A DNA stretch of 64,000 bases, from the NCBI RefSeq assembly GCF_014202225.1, contig NZ_JACHGE010000004.1, forward strand, positions 62,001 through 126,000, in the 5' to 3' direction. Shown here in pieces: positions 8,308 to 17,674 of the stretch. The notes beneath the pieces were generated by a model that saw only the letters and a list, made by a program, of their open reading frames with translations, did no database searches and was not told the DNA's origin. A program made the translations under genes and the position numbers. The stretch is from Algibacter amylolyticus. GTDB lineage: Bacteria > Bacteroidota > Bacteroidia > Flavobacteriales > Flavobacteriaceae. Numbering within the stretch: the stretch's first letter is position 1; the number at the start of each line of letters is the position of its first letter.

Positions 8308-11300
8308 TTAAAAATTAACATTTACACCGAAAGTAAAACTTCTAACAATCGGGCTAGCTCCTTCTTGATAACCGTATGTTGTAGGACCTGCATAATTACT
8401 ATTTTCAATCTCAACACCTTCTGGGTTAAATGAAGTATAATCTTTCCCCATGATATATAATAAGTTGGTGGCTGCAGCATATACTCTCAGAGAACCTATC
8501 CCCATTTTGCTTATGAAATCCGGATTAAGTGTATAACCTAGAGTAATATTTCTTAAAGCAATGTAAGATGCATCTTGAATCATTGAACCATGCACATCTC
8601 TAGTTAATTGATAATGCAAACCATTATGATCCGCTATCCCATCGCTTTCAAGATCAAAAGCAGGTGTTGTAGAGTCGCGAAATTGCGATTGCCAGTAAAT
8701 AGGATCAATATTATAAACTTCTGCCCCCTGAGAACCCTGAAACTGAAATGAAAAATCAAATTCCTTATAGTTCATTGTACTTGACAATCCCCAATAAAAA
8801 TCTGGAGTAGCCGAACCTAATTTAACATAATCATCTTCGTAAGTAATTTCACCATCTCCATTTTGATCAACTATATATGCTAAACCACTATTATTACCAA
8901 CATTTCGAGTTGGGTCTGCCATATAAATATTTTCAACTATTCCTGCAGATTCATAGCCCCACATTTCACCTAGTTCACCACCTACATAATTTCTGAACTC
9001 AGCACCTCTTCCACTTGGACCACCATAAATTTGACGTGGTAGTTCGTCAACAGCACCAAGACTAGTAATTTCTGAATTAACTGTAGATAAGTTGGCATTC
9101 ATACTCCAAGAAAAATCATCTTTTTGGATTATATTCGCATTTAGTTCAAACTCTAAACCAGAACTTGTTATATCTCCACGATTAAGTCTAATTTGCGGTG
9201 TACCCAGAACTTCAGAAACACTTTGTTGAATCAACATATCATTAACGTCTGAGTTATAATAATCTACACTTAATCTGAAACGATTATTTAAAAATCCGGT
9301 ATCAATACCATAGTTAGTCTCCTTATTGGTTTGCCAAGTTAAATCTGGATTTGCCACATCTTGAGGAATTAAAAACCCTGTTCCAAAAGCTGTAGGTGAA
9401 GTACCTAAAATACTCAATGAACTATAAGAACCTAAATCTGAAGACGTACCTAAAGAACCTGTACTAAATCTAAGCTTTAACAAACTTAGCGTTTCGCTAT
9501 CTTGTAAAAAAGATTCCTTGTGTACATTCCAACCTAAAGACAATGCTGGAAATACTGCAAATCTTTCATTTGCCCCAAAACGTGAATCACCATCTCTTCT
9601 TATAGATGCTGATAGCAAATATTTATTATCATAGGCATAAGCAACTCTTCCAAAAATCCCTCTTCTTGATTGCTTCTCTTCAATCCTATTAGAAATGACA
9701 TCTTCAGCATTGAAAAAAGAATAATTTAAAGGATAACCTTCAGGTGCATTATTACCATCTGATTCAAGGCCGGTGAATTTAGTATTGACAAACTCCATAC
9801 CAACAACTGCATTAATATCATGCTTATCATTAAGTACAGTTGAATAATCTAGAGTAGTTGTACTTAACACAGTAGACTTTTTTATATCACTTATATCCAA
9901 TGTACCTCTATCAGCACGTTGTTGACCATCTGATTGTACGCCATGATATTCGTACTCATTAACATCACGTAAATCTGCTCCAAAAATGGTTTTAATGTTT
10001 AACCCTTCAATTAGCTCATACTGTAAATAAGAACTTACGTTTCCATAATATGTTTTCTTATACCTTCTTGAATTGTCAAATTTAGCAGCTACACCAGCAT
10101 CTCCTGTTCCTCCAATTCCATTTTGATTTCTACCGTATTGCCAATCGTGAACTACATCACCAGGTTGTAAATCATAGATACTAGTAGGATCTAAACCTAC
10201 ACCTCTATAATTACTATCGAACGACTGACCTATATTATTTCCTGTAAACCCAGAATCGAATAAAGCTTGTCTTTTTTGGTCTAGTTGCTGAACGAAATCA
10301 ATCGACGCTTGTGTATGGTATATGGGACTTATGCTATACGATCTCAGAAGATCCCTCATTTCCCAAGGAACAATATCTTGATTACCATAGAATCCATTCA
10401 TACTCAAGCCTGCTTTAAACTTATCGTTCAAATTAGCATCAATATTCATACGTCCGTTATATCTTTCATAACCTTGCCCTCTCACAATACCATCGGTATT
10501 TAAATAACCAAGTGAAGCAAACGCTTTAATATTTTCAGATCCTCCGCTCACACTAAAATCATGGCTTGTTGAATTACCACTTTTAAAAAGCCAATCTTCG
10601 ATACTCACAACATCTGGTGCATTTGTGTATGCATCAAGTCTATATTCTAATAACCTTGGATCAGTAAAAGAAAGATCATATTCACCTGACTGTAAGTCTT
10701 CTGCCCATTCACCAGCAGTTTTAAGCATCTCAATATCTTTTACATACTTTCTTGAAGTACTTGTATAGGCGTTATAACTAAAATTTAGTTTTCCTGTTTT
10801 TCCTTTTTTAGTGGTAACCAAAATAACACCATTTGCTCCCAAAGAACCATAAATAGCAGCAGAAGCAGCATCTTTTAACACCTCTAAACTTTCAATATCG
10901 TTTGGATTAACCGTTGCTAAATTTCCTGATATTGGGAATCCATCAACAACAATTAAAGGATCTGAATTACTCGAAAGTGAAGATCCTGCTCTAATTTGTA
11001 TTTTTAAGTCCGAACCAGGTTCTCCACTTTGATTTTGAATATTAACACCAGGTAGCTTTCCTACCAAAGCTTCATCAACACGAGCTGTTTGTACAGCGGC
11101 AACATCGTCACCACCTATTTTTGCTACTGCTCCCGTTAAATGTGATTTTTTTCGAGTACCATACCCTACAACCACAACCTCATCCAATGCCGCTAAATCC
11201 TCAACTAAGGCAACATTAATTGTATTATTACCACCAACTATAATCTCTTTAGCAACATATCCAATATAACTGAAAGATAAAACGGCATCGCTACCACTTA

Positions 11301-11505
11301 CAGTAATAGAGTAATTACCATCAAAATCTGTTGATGCCCCTGTAGTTGTTCCTTTAACAATAACATTAACACCTGGAAGTCCCATACCATCTGCCTCAGC
11401 AGTAACCACACCGGTTATCGTCTTTTGCTGTGCATTTAAATTCAATGCAAAACAAAACCCTATTAATAATAGGAGCGTCTTTTTTAAATTTCTTGTTTGT
11501 TTCAT
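8308..11505 (-). CDS. susC: SusC/RagA-family TonB-dependent outer-membrane transporter
   Basis: A 1065-residue outer-membrane beta-barrel importer for oligosaccharides. In order: a signal peptide ending at LNLNAQ, a carboxypeptidase-regulatory-like domain (ITGVVTAEADGMGLPGVNV...), a TonB-box-like DEVVVVGYGT segment, the plug domain with VLKDAASAAIYG and GANGVILVTTKKG, and a long barrel ending in a terminal Phe (FTFGVNVNF). These are standard SusC features and the length is normal. It heads the susCD operon. A matched promoter and an unusual triple palindromic repeat lie upstream. The transported glycan cannot be read from the sequence. Confidence 0.95.
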   Translation of the reverse strand: MKQTRNLKKTLLLLIGFCFALNLNAQQKTITGVVTAEADGMGLPGVNVIVKGTTTGASTDFDGNYSITVSGSDAVLSFSYIGYVAKEIIVGGNNTINVALVEDLAALDEVVVVGYGTRKKSHLTGAVAKIGGDDVAAVQTARVDEALVGKLPGVNIQNQSGEPGSDLKIQIRAGSSLSSNSDPLIVVDGFPISGNLATVNPNDIESLEVLKDAASAAIYGSLGANGVILVTTKKGKTGKLNFSYNAYTSTSRKYVKDIEMLKTAGEWAEDLQSGEYDLSFTDPRLLEYRLDAYTNAPDVVSIEDWLFKSGNSTSHDFSVSGGSENIKAFASLGYLNTDGIVRGQGYERYNGRMNIDANLNDKFKAGLSMNGFYGNQDIVPWEMRDLLRSYSISPIYHTQASIDFVQQLDQKRQALFDSGFTGNNIGQSFDSNYRGVGLDPTSIYDLQPGDVVHDWQYGRNQNGIGGTGDAGVAAKFDNSRRYKKTYYGNVSSYLQYELIEGLNIKTIFGADLRDVNEYEYHGVQSDGQQRADRGTLDISDIKKSTVLSTTTLDYSTVLNDKHDINAVVGMEFVNTKFTGLESDGNNAPEGYPLNYSFFNAEDVISNRIEEKQSRRGIFGRVAYAYDNKYLLSASIRRDGDSRFGANERFAVFPALSLGWNVHKESFLQDSETLSLLKLRFSTGSLGTSSDLGSYSSLSILGTSPTAFGTGFLIPQDVANPDLTWQTNKETNYGIDTGFLNNRFRLSVDYYNSDVNDMLIQQSVSEVLGTPQIRLNRGDITSSGLEFELNANIIQKDDFSWSMNANLSTVNSEITSLGAVDELPRQIYGGPSGRGAEFRNYVGGELGEMWGYESAGIVENIYMADPTRNVGNNSGLAYIVDQNGDGEITYEDDYVKLGSATPDFYWGLSSTMNYKEFDFSFQFQGSQGAEVYNIDPIYWQSQFRDSTTPAFDLESDGIADHNGLHYQLTRDVHGSMIQDASYIALRNITLGYTLNPDFISKMGIGSLRVYAAATNLLYIMGKDYTSFNPEGVEIENSNYAGPTTYGYQEGASPIVRSFTFGVNVNF

Positions 11506-11532
11506 TAATTTAGTTTTTGTTTAATATTAGTT

Positions 11533-11570
11533 TTGGTACACCAAATTGGTTTACCAAATTGGTTTGCCAA
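11533..11570. repeat. Three tandem 13-bp palindromic repeats at the susC start site (probable operators)
   Basis: TTGGTACACCAA, TTGGTTTACCAA and TTGGTTTGCCAA at 11533, 11546 and 11559 each form TTGGT-N2-(A/G)CCAA-type dyads, separated by one base, giving a 13-bp period. They begin at the -7 element and cover the expected transcription start of susC. They lack the central CG of the two kdgK/lacI operators, so a different regulator, or a different binding mode, is likely. Confidence 0.7.
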
Positions 11571-11597
11571 ATATATATTAAAACTATGTTAAAACAA
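11568..11597 (-). promoter_or_regulatory. Promoter of susCD
   Basis: On the minus strand TTG (11597-11595), 19 bp, TATATTTG (11575-11568). Spacing and -7 sequence are identical to the regulator promoter at 3414-3443. The predicted start at about 11562 falls within the tandem repeats. Confidence 0.75.
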
Positions 11598-11902
11598 AAT
11601 TTTTTTTTACTAGTTTTTAGCTGGTTTAAAGAATTCCACTAAAAAACCTCTAATAAAATGAAGAATCCTTAATAATTATGTACTAGCGATACTAGTTAAT
11701 AAAATTTAAAAAAGCCTTGCATTCATGTTTATTACCTATTTCAAAGCTAATTTGTTGTACATAGAATAGATGCCAAATTTGTTTTGATGACCACCAAATG
11801 AGTATTGAGTCCATTGACTAATAAATTGATAAGTCGCACTGATTTTATAATAATATGACACTTTAAAAAATTACTATACCGCTCAACTACATTATAAAAA
11901 CA
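11598..11902. other. Intergenic region without recognised features
   Basis: About 300 bp of AT-rich DNA between the susC promoter and the DUF3298-like lipoprotein gene. I see no open frame of useful size, hairpin with T-run or palindrome here. Confidence 0.5.
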
Positions 11903-12781
11903 TTAAAAAACTAATGGATTAGAATCGTATTTCTTTAAAACTGAAAGTAAATCAGTTAAGGGTAGCTCGATAGAATATGTACCTGTGTAGGATGGACATA
12001 TTACACAATCATCAAAATAAAATTCGATATAAGTATCATTGAGTACAAAGTTGTTTTTACTTATAGAAAAATCATCTAAAGAGACTTCCCAGCAATCATA
12101 GTAAATATCTGCTTTTCCAATTTGTTTATTTATGTTTTTGTTTATAATATCTACCAACTCTTCTTCTGAACCCTGAGTAAAAAAATCGGCATAAGTCATA
12201 AAAACACCTCTGTTTAAATCGAAATTAAAACAATCGAAAGAATAACTAGGATGCATGGCATCATTATAAAAATTCTCTTTATAAAATAATACGCTTACTA
12301 GCTGATCATTAACATTATAAATCTTATAATCTATAAAGCGCTCCTCCCTAAATTTTTTGGCTCCTATACTATCGCAGAAGGCTTTACTTTCTAATATATC
12401 AGATTCTGTTTTGGTTATATTAACATAATAATCATTAATAAACTCATTAAAATTTCTGTTAGTGGGTTTATAAGATTCGTTAATTAGCGGGTATTTAAAA
12501 TTAATGGTATAATCTTTCTTTTCAACAAGATAATGTTTATCAATTATCAATGCCTCAAGCTCTTCGCTTTCATCTTTTTTTTCGATGAGCTGTTTTTGCT
12601 TTAACTCAATGGCAACAGATTTATCTAAGGATTCAATATCAAAATCCTTTAATTTTAATGAATCTAAAGGCATCCGCTTAACGCTGTCTAAAACCTTATT
12701 CTCCAAAGTATTTTCTTCACGTTTATCGTTTTTACATGCTAAAAACACAACTAATAGCCCTACTAGATATAAATATTTCAT
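11903..12781 (-). CDS. Lipoprotein with DUF3298/RsiV-like domain
   Basis: A 292-residue predicted lipoprotein: signal peptide MKYLYLVGLLVVFLACKN with lipobox FLAC. After a charged linker of about 70 residues, the segment from FKYPLINESY onward resembles the DUF4163/DUF3298 module of RsiV and similar proteins: a central FDCFNFDLNRGVFMTYADFF and a C-terminal FYFDDCVICPSYTGTYSIELPL. Proteins of this kind are exported; RsiV binds lysozyme, but most relatives have no known role. It stands alone, with 88 bp to the next gene downstream and about 400 bp to susC. The family call rests on recognition, not on a search. Confidence 0.65.
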   Translation of the reverse strand: MKYLYLVGLLVVFLACKNDKREENTLENKVLDSVKRMPLDSLKLKDFDIESLDKSVAIELKQKQLIEKKDESEELEALIIDKHYLVEKKDYTINFKYPLINESYKPTNRNFNEFINDYYVNITKTESDILESKAFCDSIGAKKFREERFIDYKIYNVNDQLVSVLFYKENFYNDAMHPSYSFDCFNFDLNRGVFMTYADFFTQGSEEELVDIINKNINKQIGKADIYYDCWEVSLDDFSISKNNFVLNDTYIEFYFDDCVICPSYTGTYSIELPLTDLLSVLKKYDSNPLVF

Positions 12782-12869
12782 CCTTTTGAAATTATTACTT
12801 TAATTAAAACGACATTTATTGAATTGAATAAACTCCTATCAACTTAACTTCTATAGTTTACTTAGTAAA

Positions 12870-13325
12870 TTAGTGGTTTCTAATTTTACCAGTAAGCTCA
12901 TCTATTTTTATGTGGAAAACGATTGGAAAATCATCTTTGTAGATTTTACTAGAAAACTCACTTATAAAATCTAGTTTCCTGTATTCTTTATTAATAATTA
13001 AATCTTTTACACCTAAAGAGAAAACATGTAATTGCGCTTTGGAATTACTTCCAGAAAGCTCTTTGAAGGTGCCTTGAGCGAGCACGGAATTCCAAGAATT
13101 TACCGAATCGATTTCTGAAACTCCTAAAGAAACACTTGTGTTTTTACGCATGGCTCTAATTTTATGGCCTTCGGCAGAGTAGCCAATAATAACATTATTT
13201 GGTGCATCAAAGAAATAAGTTATTGGCACTACATAGGGCCTATCCCTATAAATATAGGATAGATTACCAATGTAATTGGATGCCAGAATATTTGCACATT
13301 CATCTTGCTGTAAATTCCTTATCAT
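12870..13325 (-). CDS. Pyridoxamine 5'-phosphate oxidase-like flavin-binding protein
   Basis: A 151-residue protein of the split-barrel flavin-binding fold: ILASNYIGNLSYIYRDRPYVVPITYFF, then YSAEGHKIRAMRKNTSVSLGVSEID and a WNSVLAQGTF strand, the pattern of small FMN-binding oxidoreductases often labelled nitroimidazole-resistance or general stress proteins. The substrate is unknown. Its promoter carries a TGAT-N4-ATCA box exactly 23 bp before a -7 element, as do five other promoters in this cluster, so I infer control by the same Crp/Fnr-type regulator, probably the REC-Crp protein encoded at 23.5 kb. Confidence 0.8.
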   Translation of the reverse strand: MIRNLQQDECANILASNYIGNLSYIYRDRPYVVPITYFFDAPNNVIIGYSAEGHKIRAMRKNTSVSLGVSEIDSVNSWNSVLAQGTFKELSGSNSKAQLHVFSLGVKDLIINKEYRKLDFISEFSSKIYKDDFPIVFHIKIDELTGKIRNH

Positions 13326-13348
13326 GGTGTTATAGTCTAGTGTTTCGC

Positions 13349-13391
13349 CTAAAATACTAATACTGTTAGCTTTAGGCTATGATATTAATCA
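13349..13391 (-). promoter_or_regulatory. FNR-like regulated promoter of the flavin-fold gene
   Basis: Box TGATTAATATCA (minus strand, 13391-13380), 23 bp, then TATTTTAG (13356-13349; consensus TAnnTTTG). The box ends 55 bp before the start codon. The placement corresponds to a site centred near -41.5, the usual position for an activator replacing the -33 contact. Confidence 0.75.
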
Positions 13392-13410
13392 GTTCTCACA
13401 ATTAACAAAT

Positions 13411-13505
13411 GCGATTACTTCTTTAAAAAACCTATTTATGGAACCAAGACCAATTAATTTTTCATAAAACTTAAAAGTTAACTCATTTTAAAACGAAGTA
13501 ATCGC
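13411..13505. repeat. 11-bp inverted repeat around the end of the metal ATPase gene
   Basis: GCGATTACTTC (13411-13421) and GAAGTAATCGC (13495-13505) are perfect inverse copies 73 bp apart; the second lies in the ATPase coding end. They could form a long-range stem in the transcript, but no T-run follows. Chance cannot be excluded. Confidence 0.35.
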
Positions 13506-15445
13506 AAGGCATTTAAAACCACTACAATGGTTGAGCCTTCATGAAAAGCTACTGCTACACCAATATTTGTTAGTCCCAAAATGGTTACAGGAACTAGCAG
13601 CACCACAACACCAAGACTTATAAAAATATTCTGTTTAATAATACGCTTGGAGGCTCGACTTAAACCAATAACAAAAGGTAAATTTTCAATTTTATCGGAC
13701 ATAAGAGCTACATCGGCTGTTTCTAATGCGACATCGCTACCTGCTGCTCCCATAGCAATACTTACTGTACTTAATGCCATTGCTGGTGCATCATTAACAC
13801 CATCTCCTACCATAGCTATTTTTTTATCGCGTTTAATTAATGCTTTTATAGCCGAAACTTTATCTTCTGGAAGCAAGTTTCCTTTAGCTTCAGTTAGTCC
13901 TATTTGTTTAGCAATGGCATCCCCTACGTTTTGATGATCGCCTGTAAGCATTATCATGTGTTTAACACCTATTTCCTGCAATCGCTTTAAGGTAGAAGCG
14001 GCGGTTTTTCGAGGTAAATCCATAACACTAACTAGTCCTACAATATCAGTTTTAAACGCTACTAACATTACGGTATGTCCATTTTGTAAAAGCTGATTCA
14101 TTTTAGCATGAATGGTTTTAGTGACTTTTAGACCTGAATCTTCCATTAATTTCACATTACCGATACGTGTTTTTTCACCTTTATATTGTGCCTGAATACC
14201 TTTACCTTGAATAGCGTTTACATTAGATGCTTTATTTTGAGACGCTATATTAAATTTCACACTTAAATCATTAGCTATAGCTTTTGCCAATGGGTGATTG
14301 CTTAAACTCTCCACCTCCAAAACTAAATGTGCTAAATCCTTCTCATTAAAATTATTTAAAGGAATTAAATTTGTGAGTTTTGGTTTGCCTTCGGTTAATG
14401 TGCCCGTTTTATCGAATGCTATAGTAGTTATTTCGCCTAAATCCTCTAAAGCTTTTCCGCCTTTAATAAGCACTCCTTTTTGAGCGGCTCTTGCTATCCC
14501 GCTTAAAACAGCACTTGGCGTTGAAATTGCCAATGCGCAAGGACTAGCAGCAACTAATACTGTAATGGCTCGGTATAAGCTAGCATTAAAAGTTTCATCT
14601 ACTATAATGAAAGCAAAACACAATATAAAAACAACTATAATAACAATGGGCACATACCATTTTTCAAACTTTTTGGTGAGTCGCTGAGTTGGCGATTTTT
14701 GAGTTTCAACCTCGCTTACCATTTTAATTAGTCGAGAAACCGTAGAATCTTCTGTTAGTTTAAGCACTAAAACTTCTATACTACTATCCCCATTAATTGT
14801 ACCAGCAAATACAACATGGTTTTTATTAATATCCTTAAACTCCGGCAAATTGTTTGTACTAGCAATGCTTGTTTTATCAATTGGCATGCTTTCACCTGTT
14901 ATTGGTGCTTGATTAATACTAGAACTACCTCTTAAAATAACACCATCGGCTGCAATTTTTGTATTTGGTTTAACAACAATAACATCCTCTATTTTTAAAG
15001 TCTCGATTGGTACTTCCTCAAGTTTTCCATTCCTTTTTATAAGAGCCGTTTTTGGAGATAAATGACCTAAAGCCTCAATAGATTTTTTAGCTTTATTCAT
15101 GGCATAATGCTCTAAAGCATGACCTAAGCTAAATAGAAACAATAGTAACGCGCCTTCTGCCCAACTACCAATATAAGCAGCTCCAGCGGCAGCGGCAATC
15201 ATTAAAAAATCTATATCAAACTCTCCTTTCGGAATTTTTTTTATGGCTTCGATAGTAATAAAGAACCCTCCAAAAAAATAAGAAATAATGTAACTTAACA
15301 AAGAAAACCAACCTTCTAAGCCAATTAATTTTTCAATACTAAAACCTATAACTAGAAAAACACCGCAAAAGACTGCAAAGTAAAGCTCTGTTTTCTTACC
15401 TAAAACCTGGTAATGTGCGTGTGCGTCATGTTCATTATTAGCCAT
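13478..15445 (-). CDS. P1B-4-type heavy-metal-transporting ATPase
   Basis: A 655-residue inner-membrane metal exporter. P-type motifs: TGES (184-187), the phosphorylated Asp D345 in DKTGTLTEG, the HP dipeptide in SNHPLAKAI, and GDGVNDAPAM. The metal-site motif in the sixth helix is SPC (301-303) instead of CPC, and the last helix has HEGST (635-639). That pair marks subgroup P1B-4, whose members export cobalt, iron or zinc. There is no N-terminal HMA domain, only a short His-containing start (HDAHAHY), also typical of P1B-4. It is the last gene downstream of cbpA-cbpM-mscS, after a 125-bp gap. The exact metal is open. Confidence 0.92.
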   Translation of the reverse strand: MANNEHDAHAHYQVLGKKTELYFAVFCGVFLVIGFSIEKLIGLEGWFSLLSYIISYFFGGFFITIEAIKKIPKGEFDIDFLMIAAAAGAAYIGSWAEGALLLFLFSLGHALEHYAMNKAKKSIEALGHLSPKTALIKRNGKLEEVPIETLKIEDVIVVKPNTKIAADGVILRGSSSINQAPITGESMPIDKTSIASTNNLPEFKDINKNHVVFAGTINGDSSIEVLVLKLTEDSTVSRLIKMVSEVETQKSPTQRLTKKFEKWYVPIVIIVVFILCFAFIIVDETFNASLYRAITVLVAASPCALAISTPSAVLSGIARAAQKGVLIKGGKALEDLGEITTIAFDKTGTLTEGKPKLTNLIPLNNFNEKDLAHLVLEVESLSNHPLAKAIANDLSVKFNIASQNKASNVNAIQGKGIQAQYKGEKTRIGNVKLMEDSGLKVTKTIHAKMNQLLQNGHTVMLVAFKTDIVGLVSVMDLPRKTAASTLKRLQEIGVKHMIMLTGDHQNVGDAIAKQIGLTEAKGNLLPEDKVSAIKALIKRDKKIAMVGDGVNDAPAMALSTVSIAMGAAGSDVALETADVALMSDKIENLPFVIGLSRASKRIIKQNIFISLGVVVLLVPVTILGLTNIGVAVAFHEGSTIVVVLNALRLLRFKMS

Positions 15446-15570
15446 ATGTTTTTTAATTAAAACTCACTAAAAGTATATCTTGGCATTTCGATGCTTATAA
15501 AGTTAATAAATCCATAGAAAAAAATAAGTTTACAACCAGCGAACACCATTTATAATGGGTATTATTACTT

Positions 15571-16482
15571 TTAAATTTGTTCTGAATTTATCTTTATTTC
15601 AGGAATTTTAATAAGCTCTATTGTTGTTGATGCTAATACCACTTTTCCGTTTGTTTGCTCGAAAGCTTTTCGAATTTCATCATGAAGAAGGTGCCTTGTT
15701 AATCGTCTTTTTTTGTAATCTACAATATACCTTAAATTGAATTCCACCCAATTATCGGTAAGCCTAACAGCAAGCGTAGGTTCAACTATAGCATCTTCAA
15801 TATAATATTTATTCACTACCGCTTCCCATTGCGATTTGGATGCCTTGGTGTATTCTGAAAGTGTTTCTGAAGCAATTTTAATAACAATAGATTTTGCTAG
15901 TTCCATATCTGAACCATAACGAATAGGCAAATTGAATTGATCCCAAATAAAAGGAAAATCTTGCGAGTAGTTATAGATTGGACCTTTAAATACAAAAGCA
16001 TTACTCAGTTTTACAATACGCCCACTATAGTTATCACTTTCAACCCATTGGCCAATTTCCATCATGGTTGTATAAATGCTATCCACATCTATAACATCTC
16101 CCTTAATGCCATTAATTTCAATGCGATCTCCAGGTTTATAAACTTTCACTAAAAATATATAGATTGATCCCGCAATACTTAAGATTAACTCCTGTAATGT
16201 AAATGCCAACCCTGCAGTAAATAGTCCTATAATTATTGTAAAATCCTTAATAGAACCAGAAAAATAAGTGATAGCTAAAAAAATTAACAATCCATAGCCT
16301 ATAATCTCTATGGCTTTTTGAGATTTATAACGTATAACCGTATTAGAAATGTGTTTTTTTAAATAGCGTCTTACCAACTGCACACCTAATAAAATAACAA
16401 ATAGTATGGCAAGAAACCGAATAACATTCCATATTAGTGGATTGGTACTTAACCATTCTTTTATGTATTCTATTGTTGTCAT
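15571..16482 (-). CDS. MscS-family mechanosensitive ion channel
   Basis: A 303-residue small-conductance mechanosensitive channel. About three transmembrane helices occupy residues 18-115; the third and the pore region (AFTLQELILSIAGSIYIFLV) lead into the conserved YKPGDRIEINGIKGDVIDVD segment of the cytoplasmic beta domain. Family members release solutes under hypo-osmotic stress. The gene follows cbpM by 9 bp in an operon that begins with a TGAT-N4-ATCA promoter. A channel co-transcribed with a DnaJ-like chaperone and a metal ATPase suggests a general stress operon. Confidence 0.87.
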   Translation of the reverse strand: MTTIEYIKEWLSTNPLIWNVIRFLAILFVILLGVQLVRRYLKKHISNTVIRYKSQKAIEIIGYGLLIFLAITYFSGSIKDFTIIIGLFTAGLAFTLQELILSIAGSIYIFLVKVYKPGDRIEINGIKGDVIDVDSIYTTMMEIGQWVESDNYSGRIVKLSNAFVFKGPIYNYSQDFPFIWDQFNLPIRYGSDMELAKSIVIKIASETLSEYTKASKSQWEAVVNKYYIEDAIVEPTLAVRLTDNWVEFNLRYIVDYKKRRLTRHLLHDEIRKAFEQTNGKVVLASTTIELIKIPEIKINSEQI

Positions 16483-16491
16483 AATAGCTAA

Positions 16492-16788
16492 TTAAAAACC
16501 TTCATAAGCGCTTAATTTATTTTTTAAAATGCGCACTTCTTCTTGAAGCTGCTCTACTTGTTTCAATAAATTATAAATAACATCTATACCTTCAAAATTA
16601 ATATCCAAATCATAATGCATTCGCATCATTTTTTCGATAGCATTAAGCTGGTTAGTTTTTAAATAATCTTGATTATTGGTAATCGTAATTTCAATTAACT
16701 CGTATTCTTGTAAGGCGTTAATAAACTTTACAGGTACATTGTAATGTGTGCAAAATTGTTGTATTGATATAAGTTGTGCTGTGTCCAT
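16492..16788 (-). CDS. cbpM: CbpM-like MerR-type modulator of CbpA
   Basis: A 98-residue protein with the CbpM layout: a short MerR-like helical N terminus (LISIQQFCTHYNVPVKFINALQEYELI) and a C-terminal coiled coil (YNLLKQVEQLQEEVRILKNKLS). CbpM is known to bind the J domain of CbpA and inhibit it. The gene starts 1 bp after the cbpA stop codon, the usual pairing. The sequence alone would fit other small MerR-like proteins, so the neighbour decides the call. Confidence 0.85.
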   Translation of the reverse strand: MDTAQLISIQQFCTHYNVPVKFINALQEYELIEITITNNQDYLKTNQLNAIEKMMRMHYDLDINFEGIDVIYNLLKQVEQLQEEVRILKNKLSAYEGF

Positions 16789-16789
16789 T

Positions 16790-17674
16790 TTATCGCAATT
16801 TTGAAAGTTCTGTAAACAGTTCTTTTTCTTTTTCTGAAAGGTTTACTGGTGTTTTTATATTATAGGTTACATACAAATCGCCAAATTGTCCTTCTTTTTT
16901 ATACTTAGGAAACCCTTTGCCCTTTAATTTTATTTTGGTGCCATTTTGGGTTTCTGGTTTTACGGTAAGTTTTACTTTTCCATCAAAAGTATTCACCATA
17001 ATTTCGCCACCTAACAGCGCTTTATACAAATCTAAATCTACCGAAACGTATAAATTATTACCATCTCTTCTAAAAAGTGAATTATTAACCACTGAAAACT
17101 CGATATACAAATCGCCATTAGGACCACCATTTACTCCTTTTCCTCCATGTCCTTTAATTTTAATAACCTGTCCATTTTCAACACCAGCAGGAATGGTAAT
17201 ACGTATGTTTTTATTATTTACGGCTAATGTCCTTTTTTGAGTGGTATAAACATCTTTTAATTCTAACTGCAGTTGCGCATTAAAATCTTGCCCTCTAAAC
17301 TTTACTTGTCTGCCACTATTTCCAGACGCTTTTCCTCCAAACATATCTCCGAAAAAATCCGAAAAATCTTCTTCGGAATAACTACCTTGAGGTCCCTGTG
17401 TGCTTCGCTGATACTGCTTTTGCTGTTTCGCTTTTTCGTATTCTTCGGCATGTTGCCAATGCTCTCCATACTCATCGTATTTTTTACGATTTTCAAGATT
17501 ACTTAGCACCTCATTAGCCTCGTTAATCTCCTTAAATTTTTGCTCTGCAAGCTTATCATTAGGGTTTAGGTCTGGGTGATATTTACGCGCTAGCTTACGA
17601 TAGGCTTTTTTGATATCGCCTTCTTTAGCACTTTTAGAAATGCCTAGTATTTTATAATAATCGATAAATGCCAT
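16790..17674 (-). CDS. cbpA: CbpA-like DnaJ co-chaperone
   Basis: A 294-residue J-domain protein that stimulates DnaK and, in E. coli CbpA, also binds curved DNA. The J domain covers residues 4-70 with the essential HPD at 33-35 (KYHPDLNP). A Gly/Ser-rich linker with an [10 protein letters not shown]-like box follows, then the two C-terminal substrate-binding beta domains ([20 protein letters not shown]). The Cys-rich zinc domain of DnaJ is absent, which separates CbpA from DnaJ. Its start codon overlaps the stop of the 70-residue gene upstream, and cbpM follows directly, so all are likely translated from one mRNA under the promoter at 17910-17952. Confidence 0.92.
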   Translation of the reverse strand: MAFIDYYKILGISKSAKEGDIKKAYRKLARKYHPDLNPNDKLAEQKFKEINEANEVLSNLENRKKYDEYGEHWQHAEEYEKAKQQKQYQRSTQGPQGSYSEEDFSDFFGDMFGGKASGNSGRQVKFRGQDFNAQLQLELKDVYTTQKRTLAVNNKNIRITIPAGVENGQVIKIKGHGGKGVNGGPNGDLYIEFSVVNNSLFRRDGNNLYVSVDLDLYKALLGGEIMVNTFDGKVKLTVKPETQNGTKIKLKGKGFPKYKKEGQFGDLYVTYNIKTPVNLSEKEKELFTELSKLR

